Assembly: GCA_031425525.1 (NCBI GenBank)
Contig: JANPJM010000023.1
Span: 62,001-126,000, forward strand
From: JANNMJ01 sp031425525
GTDB lineage: Bacteria > Bacteroidota > Bacteroidia > Cytophagales > Hymenobacteraceae
Length of the DNA: 64,000 nucleotides
Direction of reading: 5' to 3'
Shown here: positions 49,582 through 58,372 of the stretch, piece by piece
Layout of the letters: each line of letters begins with the position of its first letter
Position numbering within the stretch: the stretch's first letter is position 1
Notes under the pieces: generated by a model
What the model was told of the DNA's origin: nothing
Seen by the model: only the letters and a program-made list of their open reading frames with translations
Databases searched by the model: none
Program-made: the position numbers and the translations under genes

Positions 49582-49707
49582 GCAACGGCCATCCGGGCGC
49601 CCGGAAAGGGTTTGCGAAGCTTTGCAACGGCCATCCGGGCGCCCGGAACAGGTTTGCGAAGCTTCGCAAAGGCCATCCGGGCGCCCGGGAAGGGTTTGCG
49701 AAGTACG
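49582..49707. repeat. Three tandem 42-bp repeats between convergent genes
   Basis: Units begin at 49582, 49624 and 49666 (GCAACGGCCATCCGGGCGCC, then CGGAAAGGGTTTGCGAAGC, variable end). Each holds the palindrome CCGGGCGCCCGG and, at unit junctions, TTTGCGAAGCTTCGCAAA-like symmetry. Same period and copy number as the array at 9275-9400 but unrelated sequence. It separates convergent genes. Confidence 0.75.
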
Positions 49708-49724
49708 ACGACGCTTTTTTCGCT

Positions 49725-51008
49725 TCAGCGCAGCCGCTCGTCGAGCAGCCCCGTGAGGTACAGCCCCAGATTGAACTCGAAGCGCTTGTTCCGTAAATCA
49801 TAATACGGTTCGGCGCGCGTCGTCAGAAAGCCGCGATCCCAGAGGCGGTAATCGTGGGTGAGGCGCACGATGAGCAGCTCGCGGCGGCGCTCGTGGAAGC
49901 CCGGCGCCTTCACCACGGAGCCCAACGACGAGTACAGCACCCCGCCAAGCCCCGGCGAGCTAAAGCCGTCGCCGTTCCAGTAGCTCACCCAAATGGTGTT
50001 GAGCTTGGTTTCGAGGCCTGCATTGAGGTAAAGGCCGCGCCCGCTGGGGTAAGGCAGGCGGCGGGTGAAGGAGTAGTCGAGGAAGCCGGTGGTGAGGGCT
50101 TCGAGGCGGAGGCCGCGTACGAATCGGCTCGTGTCTTGGCGCCAGACTGCTCGCAGGCCGGTAGCGCCTACGAAATAGGTTTGAAGAGGTAGGTCGAGCG
50201 TATCAATTTGGCCGCCAAGGTGGCGCCCAGTGAATTGGATAGGAATTCGGAGCCCAAAGGTGTGACTTTGCATAGTCTCAGGGGCAAATATTCCGTGACC
50301 ACTCTTCAAGTAATGCTCAAAAGGATGCCAAGGATCGTCAGCGCTAAGTGCGCCGCCTGGAATACTATAACGATGTGGTTGATAAGCACCCACCAAATCA
50401 ATCAGCCCACTAAATCCACCCGAAACAGCCTCCTGCGCCGAATCACGGGCATATTGCATCCGTTCCCAGTTCACCCACACATCGTAGCGCAGCCGCCCGG
50501 TCTCGCCGGTTAGTTGAATGCCTTCTTCCGGCCGCCGCAGCATCACGCGCTCGAAATCATACAGGGGCTCGGCGAGCCCGTGGTGCAGATGGCCATCGAG
50601 GGAGCCGAACAGGAACCGCCAGCTATTGCCCGGCGTGCCGCCCTGCACCACGGCCGTCAGCGCGGGCCGAATCTGCAAGAGCCGCGAACCGCCGTTGGGG
50701 CCGAACTGATTGCCGAAATCCTGCCGAAAAAACACGCCCGCCGCCAGCTTTACGCGCGCCGAGGGTTGCCACGTGAGTTGTGGACGCGCCGCCACGCCGA
50801 AGAGCGTATAGCCATCGGCAATTTTGTAAAAATATTCGTTGTCTTTGTTGAAGAAGAAAACGTCGGAGCGGATGCGTAACTGCCGACTCTGGCCGGAATC
50901 GGCGGCGAGCGGCGTCAGAAACGCGCGGTTGTCGAGTTGCGCGATGGATGCCAGCGAGATTAGCAACAAGCCGAGAGCGCCCGCGCTCATTACTAAATAT
51001 TTTTTCAT
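49725..51008 (-). CDS. Outer-membrane protein of unknown function
   Basis: 427 aa. Signal peptide ends around LLLISLASIAQ. The mature chain has many short amphipathic strands (RQLRIRSDVFFFNKDNEYFY, AAGVFFRQDFGN, GRLRYDVWVNWERM, YLNAGLETKLNTIWVSYWNG, FNLGLYLTGLLDERL), the look of a beta-barrel. The closing ...TGLLDERLR is less aromatic than usual. No known family recognised. It is flanked by the 42-bp repeats and by a 195-nt gap upstream (51009-51203) that shows nothing but the recA leader. Confidence 0.7.
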   Translation of the reverse strand: MKKYLVMSAGALGLLLISLASIAQLDNRAFLTPLAADSGQSRQLRIRSDVFFFNKDNEYFYKIADGYTLFGVAARPQLTWQPSARVKLAAGVFFRQDFGNQFGPNGGSRLLQIRPALTAVVQGGTPGNSWRFLFGSLDGHLHHGLAEPLYDFERVMLRRPEEGIQLTGETGRLRYDVWVNWERMQYARDSAQEAVSGGFSGLIDLVGAYQPHRYSIPGGALSADDPWHPFEHYLKSGHGIFAPETMQSHTFGLRIPIQFTGRHLGGQIDTLDLPLQTYFVGATGLRAVWRQDTSRFVRGLRLEALTTGFLDYSFTRRLPYPSGRGLYLNAGLETKLNTIWVSYWNGDGFSSPGLGGVLYSSLGSVVKAPGFHERRRELLIVRLTHDYRLWDRGFLTTRAEPYYDLRNKRFEFNLGLYLTGLLDERLR

Positions 51009-51203
51009 ACTTTCGCCTCGGATTCCAGCAAGTAAGTTGGCTCATGGGGAGCTATTCGACTGGGCGGCGGGTTATCACCGGCTGCCCCGAACGGCCCGCT
51101 GCGGCGGCCGGGCGCAAGGTCGGCACCCCGGCGCAAACAGGCTTGCCTGCGCGTCCCCTGACCCGTACTTTTACCCCGTTATCTTTTTTTTCTTTTCCCC
51201 GTT

Positions 51204-52307
51204 ATGGCGGTAGCAACCGACAAACAAGCCAAAGGCGCGGCCCCGACCGACAGCGCCGACGCAAAAGCCAAAGCCCTGAAGCTCACGCTCGAAAAGCTCG
51301 ACAAAGCTTATGGCAAAGGCACCGTGATGAAGCTCAGCGACCAGAAGGTAGCCGATGTCACCACGATTTCTACCGGCTCGCTTGGGCTCGATATTGCTTT
51401 GGGCGTGGGCGGGCTGCCGCGCGGCCGGGTAGTCGAGATTTACGGCCCGGAGTCGAGCGGTAAGACCACCCTCACGATGCACTGCATCGCCGAAGCCCAG
51501 AAGGCCGGCGGGATGGCCGCCTTCATCGACGCCGAACACGCCTTTGACCCGGCGTACGCTAAAAAACTCGGCATCGACGTTGACAACTTGCTGATTTCGC
51601 AGCCCGACAACGGCGAACAGGCGCTCGAAATCGCCGATCACCTGATTTCGTCGGGCGCCATCGACATCATCGTCATCGACTCGGTGGCGGCCTTGGTACC
51701 GAAAGCCGAGATCGAAGGCGATATGGGTGACTCGAAAGTCGGTCTGCACGCCCGTCTGATGAGTCAGGCCTTGCGGAAGCTCACCGGCACCATCAACCGC
51801 ACCAACTGCCTGGTGATCTTTATCAACCAGCTTCGCGAGAAAATCGGCGTGATGTTCGGTTCGCCGGAAACCACGACGGGCGGTAATGCGCTGAAATTCT
51901 ACGCCTCGGTGCGCCTCGATATCCGCCGCATCGGCCAGATCAAGGAAGACAAAGACCACGTGACCGGCAACCGCACGAAGGTGAAAGTGGTGAAGAACAA
52001 GGTGGCGCCGCCGTTCAAGGTCATCGAGTTTGACATTATGTACGGCGAGGGCATCTCGAAAACCGGCGAGATCATCGACCTCGGCACCGAGCTGGGCATC
52101 ATCGTCAAATCGGGCTCGTGGTTCTCATACGATGGCAATCGCATCGGCCAAGGTCGCGATTCAGTGGTGACATTGCTGCGCGACAACCCGGAAATGGCGG
52201 ATCAGATCGAAGCTAAAATCCGCGCAAAAGTCAAAGGCGGCGACGTGGCGCTACCCGAAGACCTGACCGTCGATGAACACGGCGCCGACGCCGACACCGA
52301 TGAGTAG
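51204..52307 (+). CDS. recA: Recombinase RecA
   Basis: 367 aa. KLDKAYGKGTVMKLSDQ near the start, Walker A YGPESSGKTTLTMH, MGDSKVGLHARLMSQALRKL (MAW-like), the L2 loop FINQLREKIGVMFGSPETTT, and FKVIEFDIMYGEGISKTGE. It catalyses homologous strand exchange and stimulates LexA self-cleavage where LexA exists. A strong terminator follows. Confidence 0.98.
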   Translation: MAVATDKQAKGAAPTDSADAKAKALKLTLEKLDKAYGKGTVMKLSDQKVADVTTISTGSLGLDIALGVGGLPRGRVVEIYGPESSGKTTLTMHCIAEAQKAGGMAAFIDAEHAFDPAYAKKLGIDVDNLLISQPDNGEQALEIADHLISSGAIDIIVIDSVAALVPKAEIEGDMGDSKVGLHARLMSQALRKLTGTINRTNCLVIFINQLREKIGVMFGSPETTTGGNALKFYASVRLDIRRIGQIKEDKDHVTGNRTKVKVVKNKVAPPFKVIEFDIMYGEGISKTGEIIDLGTELGIIVKSGSWFSYDGNRIGQGRDSVVTLLRDNPEMADQIEAKIRAKVKGGDVALPEDLTVDEHGADADTDE

Positions 52308-52313
52308 CCGGGT

Positions 52314-52342
52314 GTAGCGCACGCTGGCGCCCCGCGCTACAT
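52314..52342. repeat. Imperfect palindrome TGTAGCG...CGCTACA
   Basis: Arms related to the hairpin at 14063-14128 (GTAGCGC/GCGCTAC). It lies between the recA stop and its terminator. Confidence 0.45.
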
Positions 52343-52367
52343 CCGCTACATTACCCACACGTTACCG

Positions 52368-52399
52368 AAAAGGCCGCCCCCACCGGGGCGGCCTTTTTT
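52368..52399 (+). terminator. Terminator of recA
   Basis: Stem AAAAGGCCGCCCC with GGGGCGGCCTTTTTT and a 4-nt loop, 61 nt after the recA stop. Confidence 0.9.
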
Positions 52400-52513
52400 G
52401 TGAACGCCCGACCTTTATGGCGCGGCAGCCGTAAACCTTCGGTCGCTGGCACCTCGTTTGTCTCGCGGCGCACGTTGTTCGGACCTGACTACCCGACTTC
52501 TCTCTCGCCCCTT

Positions 52514-53353
52514 ATGCCCCGTTTCCTGACGACGAAATCACGTTTTACCGCCATGCTGGCGCTCGCGCTGCTGCTTACGAGTGGGCTTTTGGCCTTCGTA
52601 GCCGCGCCCACCGGCGAATCGCCTCGCACGGTGCGCAACGCCTCGTTCGGGCGCGGCGAGATGCTCAAATACAAGATTCACTACGGCATCATCAATGCCG
52701 CCGATGGCGAAATTGAGACCTCCGGCGACCTGCACCGCGTCAACGACCGGCCGTGCTACAAGGTGAGCGTCAGCGGTCGCACGACGGGCTCATTCGATTT
52801 TTTCTTGCGAATTCGCGATACGTGGCGGTCGTACATTGATACGGCGGCCATTTTGCCGCAGAAATTCACTCTCGATATCGCCGAGTCGAAATACCGCAAA
52901 AAAGAGTCGATGGATTTCGACCACACCGCTAACACGGTGACGGTAGAGAATCAAAAAGAGAAGAAAAAGCAGACGTTTTCGGCTCCCGACAACGTCCAAG
53001 ACCTCGTGAGTGGTATTTTCTTCATCCGCACCCTCGATTACACCAACCGCAAGCCCGGCGAGCAAATCAAAGTCAAAGGTTTCTTTGATGATGAAGTGTT
53101 CGATATGACCGTGACGTATCGCGGTCACGAGAACGTGGAGACCAAAGCCGGTTCGTTCCGCTGCATCCGGCTTTCGCCGAAAATGCCGCCTAACAAGCTG
53201 TTCAAAGGTGAAAATGCCATTGCCGTGTACCTCTCCGACGATGTGAACAAAATTCCTGTTCTGGTGCAGGCCGAGTTGTTCGTCGGCTCCGTCAAGCTCG
53301 ATCTCTACGAATACAAAGGGCTGCGCGGCCCCATAAACCGCATCGCCGACTAA
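52514..53353 (+). CDS. Exported DUF3108 domain protein
   Basis: 279 aa from ATG 52514, where a signal peptide (MLALALLLTSGLLAFVAAP) starts within 13 residues; the longer frame is not signal-like. The mature domain has FGRGEMLKYKIHYGIINAAD, GEIETSGDLHRVNDRPCYKV, SGIFFIRTLDYTNRKPGEQ and KAGSFRCIRLSPKM, matching DUF3108 as I recall it. The family is periplasmic with unknown function. It precedes the response-regulator gene by about 100 nt. Confidence 0.85.
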   Translation: MPRFLTTKSRFTAMLALALLLTSGLLAFVAAPTGESPRTVRNASFGRGEMLKYKIHYGIINAADGEIETSGDLHRVNDRPCYKVSVSGRTTGSFDFFLRIRDTWRSYIDTAAILPQKFTLDIAESKYRKKESMDFDHTANTVTVENQKEKKKQTFSAPDNVQDLVSGIFFIRTLDYTNRKPGEQIKVKGFFDDEVFDMTVTYRGHENVETKAGSFRCIRLSPKMPPNKLFKGENAIAVYLSDDVNKIPVLVQAELFVGSVKLDLYEYKGLRGPINRIAD

Positions 53354-53456
53354 CGGCTCCCTGCCCGCCCGTGGCGGGTGCCTCTGGGGGAGCGGGTGCG
53401 GCATCCGACTTATTTTCTTCGTCCGTTTCCTTTCAACCGGCAAATCGGCTTTCCCA

Positions 53457-54146
53457 ATGGCAACTTCCGTTACTAAAATTTTGGTAGTCGATGACGATCC
53501 CGATATCGTCGAGCTGCTTCAGTACAATCTACAAAAAGAAGGGTATCAGACCCAAACAGCCACCAATGGCCGCGCCGCCATTGAACTGGCGCAGCAATTC
53601 GTGCCCGATATCATTCTGCTCGACGTGATGATGCCCGTTCTCGACGGCATCGCGGCGTGCCGGCAGCTCCGCGCTATTCCAAAGCTGAAGGACACGTACA
53701 TCCTGTTCCTGACAGCCCGCTCGGAGGAATTTTCGGAAGTGGCGGCGTTTGAGGCCGGGGCCGACGATTTCATTACCAAACCGATCAAGCCGCGCGCACT
53801 CATCAGCCGGCTGTCGGCGGCGCTACGGCGTGAGCGGCCCACGATTTTGCCGAGCGCCGGCGTCATCGAACTCGGCACGCTCCGCATCGACCGCAACTCG
53901 TTCACGGTGCAAAAAGACGGGCGTAAACTCATTCTGCCGAAAAAAGAGTTTGAGCTACTCGCCTTCCTGGCCGCTACGCCCGACCGCGTTTTCAGCCGCG
54001 ATGAGCTACTGACGCACGTCTGGGGCACTGATGTTTTCGTGCTGGCGCGCACCGTCGATGTCCACATCCGCAAAGTGCGCGAAAAAATCGGTGAAGACAA
54101 TATCCGCACGATCAAAGGCGTCGGCTATAAATTCAACACCGATTAA
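53457..54146 (+). CDS. OmpR/PhoB-type response regulator
   Basis: 229 aa. Receiver domain with acidic pair VVDDDPDIVEL, phospho-acceptor Asp in DIILLDVMMPVLDG, and LTARSEEF, GADDFITKPI. The C-terminal winged helix has VFSRDELLTHVWGTD and VHIRKVREKIGEDNIRTIKG, which binds DNA. The histidine kinase gene follows 93 nt downstream. PhoB-like by sequence feel, but the signal is unknown. Confidence 0.94.
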   Translation: MATSVTKILVVDDDPDIVELLQYNLQKEGYQTQTATNGRAAIELAQQFVPDIILLDVMMPVLDGIAACRQLRAIPKLKDTYILFLTARSEEFSEVAAFEAGADDFITKPIKPRALISRLSAALRRERPTILPSAGVIELGTLRIDRNSFTVQKDGRKLILPKKEFELLAFLAATPDRVFSRDELLTHVWGTDVFVLARTVDVHIRKVREKIGEDNIRTIKGVGYKFNTD

Positions 54147-54151
54147 TGTTG

Positions 54152-54235
54152 GATGAGTAGATGAGTAGTTGAGCAGATATTCTGGGTAACGCTAGAGTAC
54201 CTCCTCATCTACTCATCTACTCATCTACTCATCTA
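54152..54235. repeat. Locus-specific inverted repeat (GATGAGTA word)
   Basis: GATGAGTAGATGAGTAG copies on the left and four CTACTCATC copies on the right, between the response regulator and kinase genes. It can form a long stem just 4 nt before the kinase ATG. Confidence 0.8.
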
Positions 54236-54239
54236 AAAA

Positions 54240-55511
54240 ATGAAGCTCTCCTCCCGCGCGCTCGCCGTTGTTATTGCCGCGCTCGTGGCAACGGCAATCG
54301 GCGTTTTTTTGCTCGTCGCGCCGGAAATGACGTTTCAGCAAATGTGGCTGGCGTTGGGCCTGACGGCGGGCGGGTGCTTCATCTTGATTTATTTCTCCTA
54401 CGAAGCGCTGCTGTTTCGGGAGGTCAATAATATTTATTCGGAGCTGGAGCACATCAAACGAAAGGAATTTCGGAAGATGTCGAATAAATTTTTGTTTCGG
54501 CCTGACCCGCTGAAGCGGATGAAAGATGAAATTCTGTACACCGCCATTCAGCGGCAGAAGGAATTGGAAGAATTGAAAAGATTGCAGGAATTACGCTCGG
54601 AGTTTCTGGCCGATGTCTCGCACGATTTAAAAACGCCGCTATTTGCCGCGCAGGGGTTCATTCACACCCTACTCGATGGTGCCGTAGATGATGTGCGCGT
54701 GCGCGATAAATTTCTGCTGCGTGCCGCCACCGCCCTCGATGGCCTCGACGATTTGGTGAAGGATTTGATTTCCATTTCGCAGCTCGAAAAGGGCGTTGCG
54801 AAAATGGATAAACGCAATTTTGATCTCACTGCACTCGTCCACGAGGTTTTTGACCAGCTTGAACAGCACGCCGCCAACCGCCAAGCCACCCTTCTGCTGA
54901 ACCCTCCGGCCCTCGGCCCAGTGTGGGTGTACGCCGACCGGGGCCGCATCCGGCAGGTGCTGATGAATTTGCTCGACAATGCCATCAAATACGGCCAGTC
55001 GGCGGGCGGCACCGTGCGCGTAAGTCTGCAAGACGCCAAGCGGCAACAAGTGGAAATTACGGTTGCCGACGATGGCCCCGGCATTGCCAAGGCGCACCAA
55101 ACGCGCATTTTCGAGCGGTTTTACCGGATCGATAAAAGTCGCGCCCGCTCCGAAGTCGATGGCCCGACCGGCACCGGTTTGGGCCTGGCTATCACAAAAC
55201 ACATCGTGGAAGCGCACAAATCGACCATCGGCGTGCGTTCCGAAGTTGGGCGGGGCACGGCGATGCGGTTTCGGCTGCCGCGCGCCCGACACGTGAACGG
55301 CGGGCCGCCGATGCCCGTTACGCAACTCCCCGCCGCGCCGACCGATCCCGCCGATCCCGCGCCCGCGCCGGTAGAAAGCGCGCCTGGTACGGCCGCTTTT
55401 ACCGCCGACCCGCCATTTTCGTCGGAACTTCGCGGCCCACTCGCCGAAACCGGCGCCGCGTCCCCCACCGGGGCTCCTCCCCTGACCGATGAAAATTCCC
55501 TCGCTCGCTGA
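54240..55511 (+). CDS. Membrane histidine kinase (PhoR-like)
   Basis: 423 aa. Two membrane helices (about 7-26 and 36-56) with a very short external loop. HisKA H-box FLADVSHDLKTPLFAAQGF, N-box MNLLDNAIKYGQSAGG, and G-boxes VADDGPGIAKAHQ, GTGLGLAITKHIV are complete. A Pro/Ala-rich tail follows the kinase core. It phosphorylates the upstream regulator. The small periplasmic part suggests sensing in the membrane or through other proteins. Its last 23 nt overlap the next gene. Confidence 0.93.
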   Translation: MKLSSRALAVVIAALVATAIGVFLLVAPEMTFQQMWLALGLTAGGCFILIYFSYEALLFREVNNIYSELEHIKRKEFRKMSNKFLFRPDPLKRMKDEILYTAIQRQKELEELKRLQELRSEFLADVSHDLKTPLFAAQGFIHTLLDGAVDDVRVRDKFLLRAATALDGLDDLVKDLISISQLEKGVAKMDKRNFDLTALVHEVFDQLEQHAANRQATLLLNPPALGPVWVYADRGRIRQVLMNLLDNAIKYGQSAGGTVRVSLQDAKRQQVEITVADDGPGIAKAHQTRIFERFYRIDKSRARSEVDGPTGTGLGLAITKHIVEAHKSTIGVRSEVGRGTAMRFRLPRARHVNGGPPMPVTQLPAAPTDPADPAPAPVESAPGTAAFTADPPFSSELRGPLAETGAASPTGAPPLTDENSLAR

Positions 55512-56205
55512 CCTCATCCTGTTTGAGAACGACGACTTCCTGATTCTCAATAAGCCGCCCTTCATGGCCACGCTCGATGAGCGCGCCGGCAACGCGCCCA
55601 ATATGCTGCGGCTCGTGCGCCAGACGTATCCCGACGCCCAGCTCGCGCACCGCCTCGATAAGGAAACATCCGGGTGTTTGGCCGTGGCGCGGCACCCGGC
55701 CGCCTACCGGCACCTCTCGATGCAGTTTGAGGCGCACACGGTGCAGAAGCTCTACCACGCCATCGCCAACGGCATCCACCATTTCCGCGACGAGCACGTC
55801 GAGCGCTCCATCGAAGTGAGCCCGCGCGGCGGTAAGGCCCGTTTGGCGTACAACGGCAAAGAGTCGAGTACGATTTTCAACACCCTCGAAACCTTCCGGC
55901 GGCACACGCTCGTGGCGTGCCAACCGATTACCGGGCGGATGCACCAGATTCGGCTGCATTTGCTGTATAAGGATGCGCTTATCGTCGGCGACGATCTGTA
56001 CGGCGCTGAACCGCTGTACCTTTCGAGCCTTAAGCGCAACTTCAAGCTCGCGCAGGGCACGGAAGAGCAGCCAGTTATTGGCCGGTTTGCGCTGCACGCC
56101 CACGAATTGACGTTTCGAGGGATGGAGGACGAAGAAATCCGCGCGACGGCGCCGTCTCCGAAGGATTTTGCAGTACTGTTGAAGCTGTTGCGGCAGTACA
56201 CCTGA
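55489..56205 (+). CDS. RluA-family pseudouridine synthase
   Basis: 238 aa. NKPPFMATLDER, the catalytic HRLDKETSGCLAVAR, MHQIRLHLLYKDALIVGDDL and a C-terminal HAHELTFRG match the RluA/RluC/RluD family. There is no S4 domain. It modifies uridines in rRNA or tRNA; exact target not shown. Its start overlaps the kinase gene by 23 nt, which points to translational coupling with a regulator, an unusual pairing. Confidence 0.9.
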   Translation: MKIPSLADLILFENDDFLILNKPPFMATLDERAGNAPNMLRLVRQTYPDAQLAHRLDKETSGCLAVARHPAAYRHLSMQFEAHTVQKLYHAIANGIHHFRDEHVERSIEVSPRGGKARLAYNGKESSTIFNTLETFRRHTLVACQPITGRMHQIRLHLLYKDALIVGDDLYGAEPLYLSSLKRNFKLAQGTEEQPVIGRFALHAHELTFRGMEDEEIRATAPSPKDFAVLLKLLRQYT

Positions 56206-56248
56206 AGCCGCCCCGTGGGCCGCTCTTGCGTAAAGCTTCGCCAAGTGC

Positions 56249-56279
56249 TTTGATTTGTGAGATAAAAGCCGTAGATTTG
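56249..56279 (+). promoter_or_regulatory. Promoter of rplM: TTTG-N19-TAGATTTG
   Basis: Both Bacteroidota promoter elements are exact: -33 TTTG at 56249-56252, 19 nt, then -7 TAGATTTG at 56272-56279. It lies 66 nt upstream of the rplM start and is the clearest promoter in the window. Confidence 0.75.
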
Positions 56280-56345
56280 TGCCCGTTTTCGCCGGTTTCC
56301 GGCGCTAGTAGCTTGTCAATCAGGCCGTGAGGCCTTACCATCCCA

Positions 56346-56798
56346 ATGGATCACCTGAGTTATAAAACCCAGTACGTCAGCACCGAGACCGCCCAGCGCA
56401 ATTGGGTAGTGATCGACGCCGGCGACAACTCGCTCGGCCGCGTTGCCAGCCAGATCGCTAATTTTCTGCGCGGCAAGCATAAGCCGTCGTTTACGCCCCA
56501 CGCCGACTGCGGCGATGCCGTCATCGTCATCAACGCTGACAACCTGCGGGTTACGGGTAAGAAGCTCACCGACAAAGTCTACATTTCGCACTCGGGCTAC
56601 CCCGGTGGTCAGAAGCGTCAGACGGTTCGGGAGATGAAAGCCAAATCGGCTTCGCGCGTCATCGAACACGCCGTCCGCGGTATGCTGCCGCGCACCCGCC
56701 TCGGTCGCGAGCAGTTCCGTAGCCTCTTCGTCTACAACGGCGCCGAGCATCCGCACGCTGCGCAGCAGCCGAAAGCCGTCAGTCTGACGCACATTTAG
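56346..56798 (+). CDS. rplM: 50S ribosomal protein L13
   Basis: 150 aa, standard length. NWVVIDAGDNSLGRVASQIA at the start, DNLRVTGKKLTDKVYISHSG, YPGGQKRQTVREM and MLPRTRLGREQFRSLFVYNG are L13 signatures. It leads rplM-rpsI-rpsB-tsf under a good promoter. L13 is an early 50S assembly protein. Confidence 0.98.
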   Translation: MDHLSYKTQYVSTETAQRNWVVIDAGDNSLGRVASQIANFLRGKHKPSFTPHADCGDAVIVINADNLRVTGKKLTDKVYISHSGYPGGQKRQTVREMKAKSASRVIEHAVRGMLPRTRLGREQFRSLFVYNGAEHPHAAQQPKAVSLTHI

Positions 56799-56880
56799 GG
56801 TTTAGGATTTAGAGTATAGGGTTTAGGGTTTCATAGCAGACGATTGCATCCTAAACATTAAAAACTAAATCCTCTACACT
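56795..56880. repeat. Locus-specific inverted repeat (TTTAGGG word)
   Basis: TAGGGTTTAGGATTTAG, TTTAGGG on the left and CCTAAACA, AACTAAATCCT on the right form imperfect ~30-nt arms between rplM and rpsI. Confidence 0.7.
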
Positions 56881-56942
56881 GTTCCTGCTCCTTCGTTTTT
56901 TAGCGGGCTGTTAGTCAGCGCGCGCTTTTTTTATTTCACTCC

Positions 56943-57323
56943 ATGTTGAACACCTCTGGGAGGAGAAAAACCTCGGTGGCCCGCATCTACATGCAGGCCG
57001 GGCAAGGTACCGTCACGATCAATGATCGTGACATGAAGACGTATTTCGGCAATGAACTGCTCGAAAACATCGTCAATCAGCCGTTTGGCACGCTCGACGC
57101 GCTCGGCAAATACGACGTGCGCGTGAACGTACGCGGCGGCGGAATCTCGGCGCAAGCCGAAGCCATCCGGTTGGCCATTTCGAAGGCGCTGGTGGAGGAG
57201 AATGCCGAAGTGAAGTCGGCCCTGCGTAAGGAAGGCTTCATGACCCGCGATTCGCGGATGGTCGAGCGCAAGAAGTTCGGTAAGCGTAAGGCACGCCGTT
57301 CGTTCCAGTTCTCGAAGCGCTAA
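56943..57323 (+). CDS. rpsI: 30S ribosomal protein S9
   Basis: 126 aa. SGRRKTSVARIYMQAGQGTV, TINDRDMKTYFG and the C-terminal DSRMVERKKFGKRKARRSFQ, ending FSKR, are diagnostic of S9, whose tail contacts tRNA in the P site. Second gene of the rplM operon. Confidence 0.98.
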   Translation: MLNTSGRRKTSVARIYMQAGQGTVTINDRDMKTYFGNELLENIVNQPFGTLDALGKYDVRVNVRGGGISAQAEAIRLAISKALVEENAEVKSALRKEGFMTRDSRMVERKKFGKRKARRSFQFSKR

Positions 57324-57368
57324 TCGCTTGGCGTTTTTTCTTTATCACTCCCTGGAAGTACCCATCCG

Positions 57369-58139
57369 ATGGCCCAAGAAATAACCTACAAAGACCTGCT
57401 CGACGCCGGTGCCCATTTTGGTCACTTGACGCGTAAGTGGGATCCGAAAATGGCCCCGTTCATCTTCATGGAGAAGAACGGCATCCATATCATCGACCTC
57501 AACAAGACGCTCGCTCAGCTTGACCGTGCCCAGGCTGCCATCCGTGGCATCGCTAAATCGGGGCGGAAGATCATGTTCGTAGCTACGAAGAAGCAAGCGC
57601 AGGAGATCGTGGCCGATGAGGCGCGCCGCCTGAAAATGCCCTTCGTCACCGACCGGTGGCTTGGTGGCATGCTCACCAACTTCGCGACGGTGCGCAAGTC
57701 GCTCAAGAAAATGGCCACCATCGACAAGATGGTGAAAGAGAACACGGCCTACGCCGCCCTCGCCAAAAAAGAGCGCCTGATGATGTCGCGCGAGCGTGAC
57801 AAACTGGAGCGCGTTCTTGGCGGTATTGCTGACCTGAGCCGTCTGCCGGCTGCGTTGTTCATCGTGGACATCAAGCGCGAGAACATCGCGGTGAAGGAAG
57901 CGAAGAAGCTAGGTCTGCCGGTCTTCGCTATCTGCGATACCAATTCGAACCCCGAAACCGTCGATTACCCCATCCCAGCCAACGACGATGCGTCGAAAGC
58001 CATTGCCCTGATCGTGGGTGCCATGGGCCAAGCCATCGAAGACGGTCTGTCGGAGCGTAAAGTCGATAAAGAGGAAACCGAAACCAAGCAGGTAGAAGCT
58101 GAAGGCATCGCCGAGAAGCTCGCCTCGACGGAGGAATAG
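57369..58139 (+). CDS. rpsB: 30S ribosomal protein S2
   Basis: 256 aa. KDLLDAGAHFGHLTRKWDPK, MFVATKKQAQEIVADEARR, FVTDRWLGGMLTNF and NIAVKEAKKLGLPVFAICDT are S2 motifs. A short acidic C-terminal tail follows. It lies 45 nt after rpsI and precedes tsf, the usual order. Confidence 0.98.
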   Translation: MAQEITYKDLLDAGAHFGHLTRKWDPKMAPFIFMEKNGIHIIDLNKTLAQLDRAQAAIRGIAKSGRKIMFVATKKQAQEIVADEARRLKMPFVTDRWLGGMLTNFATVRKSLKKMATIDKMVKENTAYAALAKKERLMMSRERDKLERVLGGIADLSRLPAALFIVDIKRENIAVKEAKKLGLPVFAICDTNSNPETVDYPIPANDDASKAIALIVGAMGQAIEDGLSERKVDKEETETKQVEAEGIAEKLASTEE

Positions 58140-58372
58140 CCCGTTGCCGGCAGCTTAATGCTGATTTCGCCTCAACCGGAAGCGAATCCCTGATTGGCCG
58201 GCTTCGGCTTCGGGGGTTCGCTTTTGGTTTGTCGGCTTAGCTCGCTTCGCTGAAAATCGGCGGTTAGGTAACGTAACGCCAAGCTCCTGCTTGGTGAAGC
58301 CCGCCGCGCGGGCACTAAGTGCCCGCCCTCCCCATAAATACACCCCACCAACCCCTCCAAATACCCAACAAG

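Noticed and set aside
49536..49796. Frame encoding a repeated 14-residue NGHPGARKG unit
   Set aside because: The 42-bp period is a multiple of three, so any frame repeats; it runs into the convergent gene and has no leader.
51009..51203. Possible short ORF upstream of recA
   Set aside because: Frames overlap recA or the divergent gene and lack motifs; likely leader and promoter region.
56795..56880. Telomere-like TTTAGGG repeats
   Set aside because: Only a few degenerate copies, with inverted partners; it matches the family of intergenic hairpins whose word differs at each locus.
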